Assembly: GCA_026398275.1 (NCBI GenBank) | Contig: JAPLTF010000087.1 | Coordinates: forward strand, 1-33,671 | DNA: 33,671 bases | Origin: Verrucomicrobiota bacterium | GTDB taxonomy: Bacteria > Verrucomicrobiota > Verrucomicrobiia > Chthoniobacterales > Terrimicrobiaceae | Reading direction: 5' to 3' | Shown: positions 1 through 7,742 of the stretch, piece by piece | How the letters are laid out: each line of letters starts with the position of its first letter | Numbering within the stretch: the first letter of the stretch is position 1 | The notes under the pieces: model-generated | The model's database searches: none | What the model was told of the DNA's origin: nothing | Seen by the model: the letters and a program-made list of their open reading frames with translations, nothing else | Translations under genes and position numbers: made by a program

Positions 1-2
1 AC

Positions 3-116
3 GGAATCCTCCAGATCGCCAAGCGCATGGCGCGCGGCTTCCGTAACTTCCATTACTTCCGCATCGCTGCCTACCTCAAAGCGGGCGGTCTTCAACTCAA
101 TATTGTTCATGCTTGA
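3..116 (+). CDS. C-terminal end of a transposase-like protein (partial)
   Basis: An open frame enters from the left edge and stops at TGA 114-116, giving about 37 residues. The fragment has the pattern K-R-M-A-R-G-F-R-N-F followed by Y-F-R-I-A and a GGL-Q-L end. This resembles the C-terminus of ISL3-type DDE transposases, where an ARGFRN-like helix is typical. That is recognition from memory over a short stretch, so the family is uncertain. Its last 8 bases overlap the ATG (109) of the next gene. This leaves no room for an insertion-sequence end between them, so it may belong to the phage module rather than to an independent insertion sequence. Some filamentous phages do use transposases for integration. 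Confidence 0.4.
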   Translation, partial: GILQIAKRMARGFRNFHYFRIAAYLKAGGLQLNIVHA

Positions 117-576
117 ACCCACTCAAAACGTCGAAGCGGCTGAATTATCAGAGGCTCTTTTCGCTCGTCTGCAATCGGCTGACATCCATCGAATATCAAT
201 GCAAAAGGAGAAAAAGGGGTGGGTTAATCTAGGATTCTCAAACATTCCCGGTTACGGCATCGCAAAAAGCATTGTTGCTAACCTCTTCTGGAAAGCGGCC
301 ATCATTTCCGCTGTTCTGTTGTTCGTCGGTTTGGTTGGTGGGCAGTTCTTCACCGCAGGCGGTTTGACCGGTTGGGTATTAGGCGGTAGCGGACTTTTTC
401 AGTCGCTTGCAACTGCTATCCTTCCATCACATCCGGCTTTGCAAGGTTCGGTGTATTTGCTTTGCCTTTTCATTCCTATGGATCACGCTTTGAACTGTGG
501 GGCGATTTGGATGGCCGCTCACGCTATCAAACCTGCTCTATCGTTCATGTTCGGTTTCTACGCTCGCTTTGTATGA
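109..576 (+). CDS. Polytopic membrane protein, candidate minor coat protein (pVI-like position)
   Basis: A protein of 155 residues from ATG 109; a TTG at 103 is an alternative start. The N-terminal 50 residues are mixed and charged. The rest is hydrophobic with three or four likely membrane segments: an AAIISAVLLFVGLVGG stretch, a Gly-rich stretch around GWVLGGSGLFQSL, a VYLLCLFIP stretch and a C-terminal PALSFMFGF stretch. There is no cleavable signal peptide. I do not recognise a family. In Ff-type phages a small multi-spanning virion protein (pVI) sits between pIII and pI. Here it precedes a signal-peptide protein and the Zot gene, so a structural or assembly role is inferred from order only. 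Its stop overlaps the next start (ATGA, 573-576). Confidence 0.6.
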   Translation: MLEPTQNVEAAELSEALFARLQSADIHRISMQKEKKGWVNLGFSNIPGYGIAKSIVANLFWKAAIISAVLLFVGLVGGQFFTAGGLTGWVLGGSGLFQSLATAILPSHPALQGSVYLLCLFIPMDHALNCGAIWMAAHAIKPALSFMFGFYARFV

Positions 577-1010
577 AAAGAATTTTTCTCGCACTAATCC
601 TCTTAACCGCAACTGCCATTTGTGGCGACTACTCAACTATTCAAAACCGCACGGGCTACACGTTGCAATTTGTTACGAGGATTACCCCCGATGAAGATGG
701 ATGGTTTTTTTCTCCCCCCGGCTCTGATGTCTATCTTGCGCGTGATTCTAACTTTTACGCTTTGGCAGTTGACCCCGTTACCCATGTCGCTCTCGAACCA
801 ACAATGGAGTGGGATTTTCCTGTTGACTCGCCATTGTTAATTGTCGGCATGGCAGGCCAACCGATATCGCGCCTTGGCGAATGGCCATTAAACAAATGGG
901 AATGTTTTCGCCTCGGACTCGGCCTAGCCGTTCCTGTTTTCGGATGGGCTTTGGGATCATGGCTCTTTCGTCGTGGCATGGGCATAGGCGGCGGATTAGG
1001 GGAGGATTAA
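573..1010 (+). CDS. Secreted, C-terminally anchored protein, candidate adsorption/minor coat protein (pIII-like)
   Basis: A protein of 145 residues. The start is set at 573, where ATGA overlaps the previous stop and the product begins MKRIFLALILLTATAICG, a clear signal peptide. The middle is a polar, aromatic exported domain of about 100 residues. The C-terminus has a hydrophobic anchor (LGLGLAVPVFGWALGSWLF) followed by RRG and a Gly-rich acidic tail. A signal peptide with a C-terminal membrane anchor directly upstream of a Zot gene is the layout of the pIII adsorption protein in filamentous phages. At 145 residues it is much shorter than Ff pIII (about 400), so this is an inference from topology and position. 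A GGGGAGG-type ribosome-binding stretch for the next gene lies at its 3' end. Confidence 0.6.
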   Translation: MKRIFLALILLTATAICGDYSTIQNRTGYTLQFVTRITPDEDGWFFSPPGSDVYLARDSNFYALAVDPVTHVALEPTMEWDFPVDSPLLIVGMAGQPISRLGEWPLNKWECFRLGLGLAVPVFGWALGSWLFRRGMGIGGGLGED

Positions 1011-1013
1011 CCC

Positions 1014-2984
1014 ATGGCATCCCGTGCAATATCAGGCCGTCCCGGTGGTGGAAAAAGCCTCTACTCGGTCAAGCTCCTCCTGCGCGAGCTGTTCGAGACT
1101 GAAAGGCCGATTGTTACAAACCTTCCTCTGCGTCTCGAGAATATCGTCAAGTATTGCTTGGCTCATGATCGGGATGACATAGATGTCTATTCCCGCATCC
1201 AGATATTGCCGGATGATGATGTTCCTGAGTTCTGGCGTTTCCGTGGGAATGGGGTTGAGCCCTTGCCGGTCTGCTCCAACGAACAATATAAGAAGGGCGA
1301 GCGCCCCGCCTTTGATAGCGTTTTGCCGGGGGGCGTCTGCTACTTTATTGACGAGGTTCACGACTTTCTAAATTCCCGCAACTGGCAGAAAACCGGGGAT
1401 GGATGCCTCTACTACATTTCAAAACACCGGCATCTCGGGGATGATGTTTTCTGGATCACGCAAGCGGTCAAGAATGTTGATTCGCAATTCCGATCGGTAA
1501 CGCAGGATTATACCTACTGTCGAAACTACGCTAAGGAGAAATACCGGGGATTTACAAAGGGGAAATATTTCACAGCGTCAACGTATTTGGAGCCGCTGAC
1601 GTGGGCGCAATTGCATCTCAACGGCGATTATCAGGAGTCGGAAAAGTTCACCTTGGACAAGGAAATCGCCAATTGCTATTGGACTTCAAAGCAGAAGCTC
1701 AAAGCGGATTCTGGGGATTCCGCAAAAGGGATCAATATCAAATGGGTGTTTGGTGGGATCGGGCTCATCTGCGTTCTGCTGATACTTGTAGCGATTTACG
1801 GGCCGGGGCTGTTCGTGCGCAAGCTCATCAATGATCCTGTAAAGAAGGTTAACGCCAATTTGACCGCGAGCATGGCCGGGAATGGCTCGGTTTCCATTGG
1901 CGGTGTTGCTGGCAAGTATGATCCTTCGCGGGCCGGGGCTCCCCTTTCAACGCCTCCGATTGGATCACCGGCCAAAGATGTCTTCTCGGTTGGTGTTCCG
2001 CTCAACAGCATCACAGCGCGGGAGGTCTTGGAAAACATGGTTTCCGGTTCAACCTTCGGTGTGAACGTGGTCGGTTCACCGTTCGGTAACTCGGTTATTC
2101 TCACCGGCGATAATTTCCAGAATGTAACGGCCATTGCTGAGACCGTCCGGCTCATGGATCGGGCAAAACCGGAAACAATCGTGTTGCAAGCGGTTATCCT
2201 GCGAGTGAACAAGGGCAAGGGCTCAACCTTGGGCATCTGGGGCACTTTACAGGCCGTGGTTGCCGCAAATGGCTTTGGGTTGGGCAATCTTTCTTTTGAC
2301 CCTGTATCGGGTCTTGTGACTATGGGGAGCATTACCGCTGCTCAAGAGGTGGTCCGTTTGCTCGGAGCAAATGACGTTTCCAAATATGGTTTCACTGTCG
2401 AATCCCGCCCGATGCTATCGGCTACTTCTGGGCAAGAGGCGTGGTTTACATCTGGCCGTGAAATACCGGTCCCGGTTACAACGCAAGGCAATGTGAATAG
2501 CCAGACAAGCGTCAATTTTAAGCGCGTGCTGTTCTCCTTCGGTGTGCGTCCGTCTGTTCTGCCGGGGGATCGAATCGCGCTTTCTATCAACCAAACGAAT
2601 GATGACGTGATTGGCTCGGCCGAGGTGGGCGGTAATCCGGTTCCCACCATTGCAACACAGTCGCTTTATACCCGCATTGAGTTGCAGGAGGGCCAGATTG
2701 CAATTCTGGGCGGAATTGAGGTTACAAACAAAGGAGACGAGCAAAGCGGCTTGCCCTTGGTCGGTCGGATACCAGGTCTCTCGCTCCTTTTCGGCAATCG
2801 GAAAAAGAGCGACGAAAAAAGCGAACTCGTAGTTGCGATAACTGCCTTCAAGGTTCCATCAGGCGCAAACCCTTTTCCAGTAAGGAAAGCAGAGCCTGTC
2901 AATATAATTTCTGATAAAAAAGAAACCGCGCGGAAAGGCATTCCGCAAAAAACGCAAGTAAAAAAGAAAGAAAAAACACAATGA
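1014..2984 (+). CDS. Zot/pI-type phage assembly ATPase fused to a secretin (pIV-type) domain
   Basis: A protein of 656 residues with a strong GGGGAGG ribosome-binding site 9 bases before the ATG. Residues 1-230 are a Zot-like P-loop ATPase: Walker A G8-RPGGG-K14-S15 and a Walker B-like VCYFIDE (D113, E114), then a sensor-like WITQ. One transmembrane helix spans about 243-264. Residues 265-320 form a Gly/Ser/Pro-rich linker. Residues 322-395 look like a secretin N-domain (PLNSITAREVLENMV ... VILTG). Residues 460-615 are a secretin beta-domain. It includes the secretin signature GQIAILGGI, 11 residues, then LPLVGRIP, and ends LVVAITAFKV. A Lys-rich tail follows. In Ff phages these are separate proteins, pI (inner membrane) and pIV (outer membrane). 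The predicted topology, ATPase in the cytoplasm and secretin in the periplasm, lets one chain reach both membranes with no signal peptide. The 3' end overlaps the next gene by ATGA. Confidence 0.9.
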   Translation: MASRAISGRPGGGKSLYSVKLLLRELFETERPIVTNLPLRLENIVKYCLAHDRDDIDVYSRIQILPDDDVPEFWRFRGNGVEPLPVCSNEQYKKGERPAFDSVLPGGVCYFIDEVHDFLNSRNWQKTGDGCLYYISKHRHLGDDVFWITQAVKNVDSQFRSVTQDYTYCRNYAKEKYRGFTKGKYFTASTYLEPLTWAQLHLNGDYQESEKFTLDKEIANCYWTSKQKLKADSGDSAKGINIKWVFGGIGLICVLLILVAIYGPGLFVRKLINDPVKKVNANLTASMAGNGSVSIGGVAGKYDPSRAGAPLSTPPIGSPAKDVFSVGVPLNSITAREVLENMVSGSTFGVNVVGSPFGNSVILTGDNFQNVTAIAETVRLMDRAKPETIVLQAVILRVNKGKGSTLGIWGTLQAVVAANGFGLGNLSFDPVSGLVTMGSITAAQEVVRLLGANDVSKYGFTVESRPMLSATSGQEAWFTSGREIPVPVTTQGNVNSQTSVNFKRVLFSFGVRPSVLPGDRIALSINQTNDDVIGSAEVGGNPVPTIATQSLYTRIELQEGQIAILGGIEVTNKGDEQSGLPLVGRIPGLSLLFGNRKKSDEKSELVVAITAFKVPSGANPFPVRKAEPVNIISDKKETARKGIPQKTQVKKKEKTQ

Positions 2985-3283
2985 GAATGAGAGCGCAAGT
3001 CGTGAAGGACACAACCGAAAAGCGGACACCGAAGGGCAAAACCGAAGAGGTGGAATACCGCAACCTGTCCGTGATCGATCAGGACGAAAAAGGGGCAACT
3101 CTTGAAACCTTTATTCGGGTTTCAATTCCTGCTGACACGAACAAGGGCGGTACGTTGGCCGGGGCCGTCGTAATCCTCGCCCTTACCGATCTGGGCGAAA
3201 ATGGCTTCGGGGTCAATGCCCGCGCCAAGCTCGAAAGCATCGAGGGGCAAATCCGCATCGAGGCCACGAAAAAAGCGGCTTAA
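2981..3283 (+). CDS. Small phage protein, candidate single-stranded-DNA-binding protein
   Basis: A protein of 100 residues, starting by ATGA overlap with the Zot-secretin gene and ending 3 bases before the rep GTG. It is basic at both ends (MRMRAQVVK at the N-terminus, EATKKAA at the C-terminus). The middle is rich in alternating beta-type residues (TLETFIRVSIPA, GAVVILALTDL, GQIRIEA) with no signal peptide or membrane segment. Its size, predicted all-beta character and place next to rep fit a gp5-like ssDNA-binding protein that coats the phage genome. I see no diagnostic motif, so the role is inferred from context. Confidence 0.5.
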   Translation: MRMRAQVVKDTTEKRTPKGKTEEVEYRNLSVIDQDEKGATLETFIRVSIPADTNKGGTLAGAVVILALTDLGENGFGVNARAKLESIEGQIRIEATKKAA

Positions 3284-3286
3284 TCG

Positions 3287-4174
3287 GTGGAACCTGACTT
3301 TGCTCCAGAGTGGATCGCGGATGCGGGCGCAGCCCGCGCCGCGGTCACTCTGGGGCTTGTCAATCATACTATATTTTCACACGACACCCCGGTTTTAGGG
3401 GTTCGTGTCTTTCGGCGAGACGTTGTTTGCCGGAAGGAATTTCCCGCCGGAATTGTCCGCTCAAAGCACGGCAGGGCCGGTGCTGACGGAACAAAGGACG
3501 GCACAATCAAAGAATTTTCATTCCGCTCCCGCTATAATCTTCTTCATACCGTGAAAAACTGCGACACCGATTTTTTTTGCATGGTCACTCTGACATATCC
3601 CGCTAAATTTCCCTGCTCGGGACCACTGACGAAAAAGCATTTGAAACTGTTCAAGAAGCGTCTTCAACATCGGTGGCCGGGGGTCCGTGGCGTCTGGTTC
3701 TTGGAATTCCAGCGGCGGGGGGCTCCGCATTACCATGTCCTCCTGTCCCTCAAGCTCTGGGATCTGGGGCCGTTGGTCGAGAAAACGCGCCGGCATAACA
3801 AACTTGGGGTGCGTAAATTTCGGACATGTGACCTTGTTCAAGACCTCCTTTCCCGTTGGTGGTACGAGATCGTCAATTCGGGTGATGCGAAGCATCTTCG
3901 CGCGGGGGTGGCCGTTGAGGTGATCGAAGAAGAAGCGGGTGCTTTGAAATATGCGGCTTGCCATGCGGCAAAACCGCATCAGAAGACTGTTCCGCCTGAT
4001 TTTGCGGATGTGGGCCGGTTCTGGGGTGTTGTCGGGGATGTGGTGGCTTCCTGCGTCGAGGTTCAAGAGGCTGACGCGCACCGCATATTCGAACTCCTCG
4101 GCGTTGATGCCCTTTCTAAAAAAGGACGGGTGAAAAAATACCTTTGGGACGCCTCCGAAGCATTCACCGGCTAG
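3287..4174 (+). CDS. rep: Rolling-circle replication initiator (HUH endonuclease)
   Basis: A protein of 295 residues from GTG 3287, 3 bases after the preceding stop. Three motifs of HUH replication proteins appear in order. Motif 1 is FCMVTLTYP (98-105). Motif 2 is the metal-binding PHYH, with H148 and H150 separated by Tyr, in the context RRGAPHYHVLLSL. Motif 3 is a catalytic Tyr candidate, Y222, with K229 one helix-turn pair later (KYAACHAAK). The product would nick the double-strand origin and start rolling-circle replication of the phage genome. Only one Tyr is evident in motif 3. A GCGGGC/GCCCGC hairpin with a 3-base loop lies at 3323-3337, inside the 5' end of the gene. The gene ends 11 bases into the convergent zinc-ribbon gene. 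Confidence 0.85.
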   Translation: MEPDFAPEWIADAGAARAAVTLGLVNHTIFSHDTPVLGVRVFRRDVVCRKEFPAGIVRSKHGRAGADGTKDGTIKEFSFRSRYNLLHTVKNCDTDFFCMVTLTYPAKFPCSGPLTKKHLKLFKKRLQHRWPGVRGVWFLEFQRRGAPHYHVLLSLKLWDLGPLVEKTRRHNKLGVRKFRTCDLVQDLLSRWWYEIVNSGDAKHLRAGVAVEVIEEEAGALKYAACHAAKPHQKTVPPDFADVGRFWGVVGDVVASCVEVQEADAHRIFELLGVDALSKKGRVKKYLWDASEAFTG

Positions 4175-4463
4175 GTGGCGAAAACTGTATTGGCGGCACT
4201 CTGTAAATGTCCATCATGTCATTTTTCAGTGCGGACATTTGCCACCGAATGCTGATGTTGTAGCCGATTATAGCAATGATCATCAGGCTTGCCAGCATTC
4301 CGAAAATGCAGGCCATAAAAGCAATCGGCTTTTCTGCGATCAGGACCGAAAGTGTTTTTGCCTCCCGTCGTGTCTGGAATTGGGATTCCATTGGTTTGAA
4401 GCATTGTGGACAAGTGGCCGCTGTCTCCCTGGCATCTGCTCCGCATGAATAGCACGTTTTCAT
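4164..4463 (-). CDS. Zinc-ribbon, single-pass membrane protein
   Basis: A protein of 99 residues. The start was chosen at 4463 because the product then begins MKTCYSCGADARETAATC, with the cysteines at the very N-terminus and a GGAAG stretch about 12 bases upstream. The longer upstream frame is low complexity and crosses the intergenic hairpins. C4/C7 and C18/C21 form a CxxC-x10-CxxC zinc ribbon. A single transmembrane helix covers about 47-70 (PIAFMACIFGMLASLMIIAIIGY). The C-terminus is short and polar. Such zinc-ribbon membrane proteins occur in many bacteria and have no fixed function. It converges on rep with an 11-base overlap. It may be a phage cargo or control gene, or a host gene bordering the module. 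Confidence 0.65.
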   Translation of the reverse strand: MKTCYSCGADARETAATCPQCFKPMESQFQTRREAKTLSVLIAEKPIAFMACIFGMLASLMIIAIIGYNISIRWQMSALKNDMMDIYRVPPIQFSPPSR

Positions 4464-4693
4464 CTTCGAATTCTGCTTCCGTGGAGCACGGAAGAAAAGC
4501 AAGAAAAAACCGTCATGTCCGGCATGTTGGCATGAAACCTGCGGCGCAGGATGTGTGCCAATGTTCCACATGGAACAAAAATAAATATTCTTTTTTCTGC
4601 AATAATATCTTGACGCTATATGTAGTGTATAGTTGCATGGTGTGAGCGGCGGGAAACCACGAAGCGGGATTGTGTGTCCCCCTGGCCCGGAAA
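4464..4693. other. Intergenic region with hairpins, likely phage origin/packaging region or module border
   Basis: This 230-base gene-free stretch has no convincing ORF. It holds a perfect 8-bp stem with a 3-base loop (CTTCCGTG/CACGGAAG, 4476-4494), a 13-base palindrome CCTGCG-G-CGCAGG (4538-4550), three closely spaced CATG words (4514-4534), a parS-like palindrome (4562-4577) and an AT-rich tract. Filamentous phages keep their origins and packaging hairpin in such a region next to rep. I cannot tell which hairpin would serve which role, or where phage DNA ends and host DNA begins. Confidence 0.45.
4562..4577. promoter_or_regulatory. parS-like palindrome (candidate ParB-binding site)
   Basis: The 16 bases TGTTCCACATGGAACA have perfect 7-bp arms. 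They differ from the widely conserved chromosomal parS form TGTTCCACGTGGAACA at one central position (G to A). The site is intergenic, between the zinc-ribbon gene and the nucleosidase-like gene. It could be a true parS, a decayed site, or a plain operator. Confidence 0.4.
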
Positions 4694-5359
4694 TCAATCG
4701 ACCGGATGGCCACGCATGAGGATCGGCGGAATGATGCAACCTAGCGCCTTGGCGAGAGATTGCTGCGCTAGCCTGGCTCCGCTGACGAGTTGAGCGAACT
4801 GGGTCACCTTGGCGGGATGGCGGAAAAGGTATCGGAAAATGGCAGACGGATCAGACTTCCCGGTATCGGGATTGATCAAAACGAATCCTGGCACAGGCAT
4901 GTCCTGAGCTAGGACATCACTGATCGTGCGAACCGACAGCATCGGAATCCCGGCCTCGGAACAGATCCGAAATATGTGGGCGGACTCCAGATCGGCGGCA
5001 AGCGCCCCGGATCTCACCCCGATGTTCCTTTTGGCAGCAGCGGTTTCGAGAATATCCGGGACGGTGATGATTTGGCCGATTCGGTAGTCCGTGCGACCGC
5101 GAAGCGATCTGAGGAGTGTCGGATCTGAAACATTCTCCCCGATCACGATATCCCCCAAAGCCAGCCCCGGCTGGAGAGCGCCAGAAAATCCTGCCGAGAC
5201 GACGACCTCCGGACGGCTCTTCTCGATCATTCGCTTCAATGCCACAGCGCTCCGCTCCCCGGCCACCCCAAGAGTCCAAATCGAAACGCACAGACGACGG
5301 CGCTGACTGGCCCGGAACGAGGCACTTTCAAACTCAAGGGCAAAAACCGTGGCGATCAT
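4694..5359 (-). CDS. Nucleoside phosphorylase/hydrolase superfamily protein (MTA/SAH nucleosidase-like)
   Basis: A protein of 221 residues with the fold-defining pieces of the PNP/UDP phosphorylase superfamily. These are an N-terminal FALEFE (E9 region), the phosphate/ribose loop SAGFSGAL (55-62), GDIVIGE (69-75), an acidic DLES (E125, where MTA/SAH nucleosidases have a Met-Glu) and RTISD with D148 at the catalytic Asp position. It would cleave the N-glycosidic bond of a purine nucleoside. The substrate cannot be read from sequence; methylthioadenosine, SAH and futalosine-type compounds are all possible. It is the second gene of a pair: its ATG overlaps the stop of the membrane protein upstream (ATGA, 5356-5359). 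Confidence 0.75.
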   Translation of the reverse strand: MIATVFALEFESASFRASQRRRLCVSIWTLGVAGERSAVALKRMIEKSRPEVVVSAGFSGALQPGLALGDIVIGENVSDPTLLRSLRGRTDYRIGQIITVPDILETAAAKRNIGVRSGALAADLESAHIFRICSEAGIPMLSVRTISDVLAQDMPVPGFVLINPDTGKSDPSAIFRYLFRHPAKVTQFAQLVSGARLAQQSLAKALGCIIPPILMRGHPVD

Positions 5360-5853
5360 GGTGTAGACAGGATCAGCTCATACAGCCGGCTTTCCCCGGC
5401 CGGCTTTCCGCGTTGAGTTTCGGCAAACTCCCTCAGCGCCTGCGTTTCAAATGCCCTCGCATTGGTGCTGGGGATTTGCACGAGGACGCGTTCAGCCCCG
5501 CCTTCGCCGGTCGATGCCGGCAGGACGACGCCCTGGAGTTTTCGGGCGGTCAGTTCGACGGTTCTCCTTGCATGCGACGCATTGCCGGTTGCAGGCAGCA
5601 CAAAGACGCTGCGGCCGTCCGCCATCGCTTCGGGGGGCTGCCAGGTTTTCTCCGCAGCCTGCTCCAGCGCCGCACGCAACCCCTGCGTTTCGGGAGCCGG
5701 GGTTTTCGGCTTCGCGGTGAATTGCCTGATGCCGAGCGTCACCAGGGTCAGAGGAACGGCCAGCGCAACAAGAAGGATTCCGATCATCTGAAAGACCCGA
5801 AAATTCAGCCGGAAAGTGGATTGTTGGCGGCTCACTTGGAAGGAGGCGAACAT
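5356..5853 (-). CDS. Unrecognised single-pass membrane protein
   Basis: About 165 residues from ATG 5853, which has a GGAG 11 bases upstream; another ATG 8 codons earlier (5877) is possible. The first 23 residues are polar. A transmembrane helix follows (MIGILLVALAVPLTLVTLG), then a periplasmic Pro/Ala-rich linker (TAKPKTPAPE) and a soluble domain. The C-terminal half has alternating hydrophobic and polar strands. I recognise no family. It is translationally coupled to the nucleosidase-like gene and divergent from lepA, with 83 bases between the starts, so the lepA promoter must lie in that gap or inside this gene's 5' end. Confidence 0.6.
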   Translation of the reverse strand: MFASFQVSRQQSTFRLNFRVFQMIGILLVALAVPLTLVTLGIRQFTAKPKTPAPETQGLRAALEQAAEKTWQPPEAMADGRSVFVLPATGNASHARRTVELTARKLQGVVLPASTGEGGAERVLVQIPSTNARAFETQALREFAETQRGKPAGESRLYELILSTP

Positions 5854-5936
5854 GCCGCAATCTCCGGTTTCCCGCAAGAACGGACAACGCGGGATTGACC
5901 GTTCCCCTCCTCTGCCCGATATTCCCGATCCTTCTG

Positions 5937-7742
5937 ATGTCCATAAAAAACACCCGCAACTTCTGTATCATTGCGCACATCGATCACGGCAAGACCACAT
6001 TGTCCGATCGCCTCCTGGAATTTACCGGCACGATTCAAAAACGCGAGGCGCAGGAGCAGCTGCTCGATGCGATGGATCTGGAGCGCGAGCGCGGCATCAC
6101 GATCAAGGCGCACCCGATCGCCATGGACTACACGGGAAAGAGCGGTGTTCATTACCGGCTCAACCTCTCGGACACCCCGGGACACGTGGATTTTTCCTAC
6201 GAGGTCTCCCGCTCGCTCGCAGCCTGCGAAGGGGCACTGCTGATCATCGATGCCGCCCAGGGAGTCGAGGCCCAGACGGTCGCCAACGTCCACCTGGCGG
6301 AAAAACAGGGGCTCAAGCTCATCCCTGTCATCAACAAGATCGACCTTCCCAACGCGGATATCGAGACCGCCAAGAAGCAGCTCGAGGACATTCTGGCGAT
6401 CCCCGCGGATGAGGCGATCCTGGCCAGCGCCAAGGCGGGCATCGGGATTGAAGGCATTCTGGAGGCGATCGTTGACCGGATCCCCCACCCGTCCGGAAAG
6501 TCGGATGCCAGGCTGCAGGCGCTCACGTTCGACTCGACGTTTGATACCTACCGGGGGGTTGTGATTTACACCCGCGTGATGCAGGGCACGATCAAGGCCG
6601 GGGATGCTGTCAAACTGATGGCCACCAATGCCACCTACGACGTCAAGGAAGTCGGGGTTTTCAAGCCCCAGCACCCCAAGTTTTTCGTCCGGGAAAAATT
6701 GCAGGCCGGCGACATCGGCTACGTGATCGCCAATATCAAGACCAGCGCGGAGGTCAAAGTCGGCGACACCCTCACCAGCGCAAGGAATCCCGCAGACGCC
6801 CCGCTTCCGGGATTTCAGGTGGTCCAGCCCATGGTGTTCAGCGGGATTTATCCGATCAATACGGCAGACTTTGAAAAGCTCAAGGCCGCCATGGGCAAGC
6901 TCCAGCTCAACGACGCTGCCTTTCACTACATGGCCGAATCCAGCGTGGCGCTGGGCTTTGGATTCCGGTGCGGATTCCTCGGGCTCCTCCACATGGAAAT
7001 CATCATCGAACGCCTCCGCCGGGAGTTTGATATGGACATCATTGCCACCTACCCATCGGTCATTTATGAAATTGTTCGCACGAATGGCGAACTCCTCAAG
7101 GTGGACAACCCGGAGCAACTCCCGGACTTCAGCGTGATCGAAGAAATCCGCGAGCCTATCGTCGTCTGCTTCATCATGATCCCCAACGAATATATCTCCC
7201 CCATGATGCAGCTCATCATGGAAAAACGCGGCGAAATCAAGCATACCGAGTCCCTGGACACGAAGAGGGTCATGCTGACCACAGAACTTCCTCTCAATGA
7301 GATTCTTGTGGATTTTGTGGACAAAATGAAATCCATCACACGTGGCTACGGATCAATGGATTACGAGCATGGCGGATACCGCGCCAGCAAATTGGTGAAA
7401 CTCGACATCCTCGTCAATGGAGAACCCGTCGATGCCTTCAGCAGCATCGTCCACCGTGACAAAGCCGAATCCCGCGGCCGCGCCCTCGCCTCCAAACTCA
7501 AAGAGGTCATCCCCACCCAACTCTACCAAGTCGCCATCCAAGCCGCCATCGGTGGGAAAATTATCGCCCGCGAAAGCGTCAGCGCCATGCGAAAAAATGT
7601 CATCGCGAAATGCTACGGTGGAGATATTTCCAGGAAACGAAAACTCCTTGAAAAACAGAAAGAAGGTAAAAAGCGTATGAAAGCCTTTGGAACTGTGAAT
7701 ATTCCACAAGAAGCATTTATTGAGGTATTGAAAACAAATTAA
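5937..7742 (+). CDS. lepA: Elongation factor 4 (LepA), ribosomal back-translocase
   Basis: A protein of 601 residues from ATG 5937, matching the usual LepA length of about 600. The start was chosen because the product then begins MSIKNTRNFCIIAHIDHGK, as in the family. GTPase motifs are visible: G1 AHIDHGKTT, G3 DTPGHVDF and G4 NKID. The FRCGFLGLLHMEI block and the LepA-specific C-terminal domain (GGDISRKRKLLEKQKEGKKRMK) are intact. It binds GTP and acts on stalled or mistranslocated ribosomes. The last 100 or so codons shift to lower GC and AT-rich spacer follows. lepB lies directly downstream on the same strand, an arrangement also seen in E. coli. Confidence 0.97.
   Translation: MSIKNTRNFCIIAHIDHGKTTLSDRLLEFTGTIQKREAQEQLLDAMDLERERGITIKAHPIAMDYTGKSGVHYRLNLSDTPGHVDFSYEVSRSLAACEGALLIIDAAQGVEAQTVANVHLAEKQGLKLIPVINKIDLPNADIETAKKQLEDILAIPADEAILASAKAGIGIEGILEAIVDRIPHPSGKSDARLQALTFDSTFDTYRGVVIYTRVMQGTIKAGDAVKLMATNATYDVKEVGVFKPQHPKFFVREKLQAGDIGYVIANIKTSAEVKVGDTLTSARNPADAPLPGFQVVQPMVFSGIYPINTADFEKLKAAMGKLQLNDAAFHYMAESSVALGFGFRCGFLGLLHMEIIIERLRREFDMDIIATYPSVIYEIVRTNGELLKVDNPEQLPDFSVIEEIREPIVVCFIMIPNEYISPMMQLIMEKRGEIKHTESLDTKRVMLTTELPLNEILVDFVDKMKSITRGYGSMDYEHGGYRASKLVKLDILVNGEPVDAFSSIVHRDKAESRGRALASKLKEVIPTQLYQVAIQAAIGGKIIARESVSAMRKNVIAKCYGGDISRKRKLLEKQKEGKKRMKAFGTVNIPQEAFIEVLKTN

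Noticed and set aside
4562-4577. LexA box reading of the palindrome
   Set aside because: The TGTTC and GAACA half-sites are 6 bases apart here, not 4 as in the operator at 22740-22753, so a parS-like reading fits better.
5832-7244. Minus-strand open frame of 470 codons opposite lepA
   Set aside because: It is a compositional shadow of lepA: its residues show no protein family and lepA is intact on the other strand.
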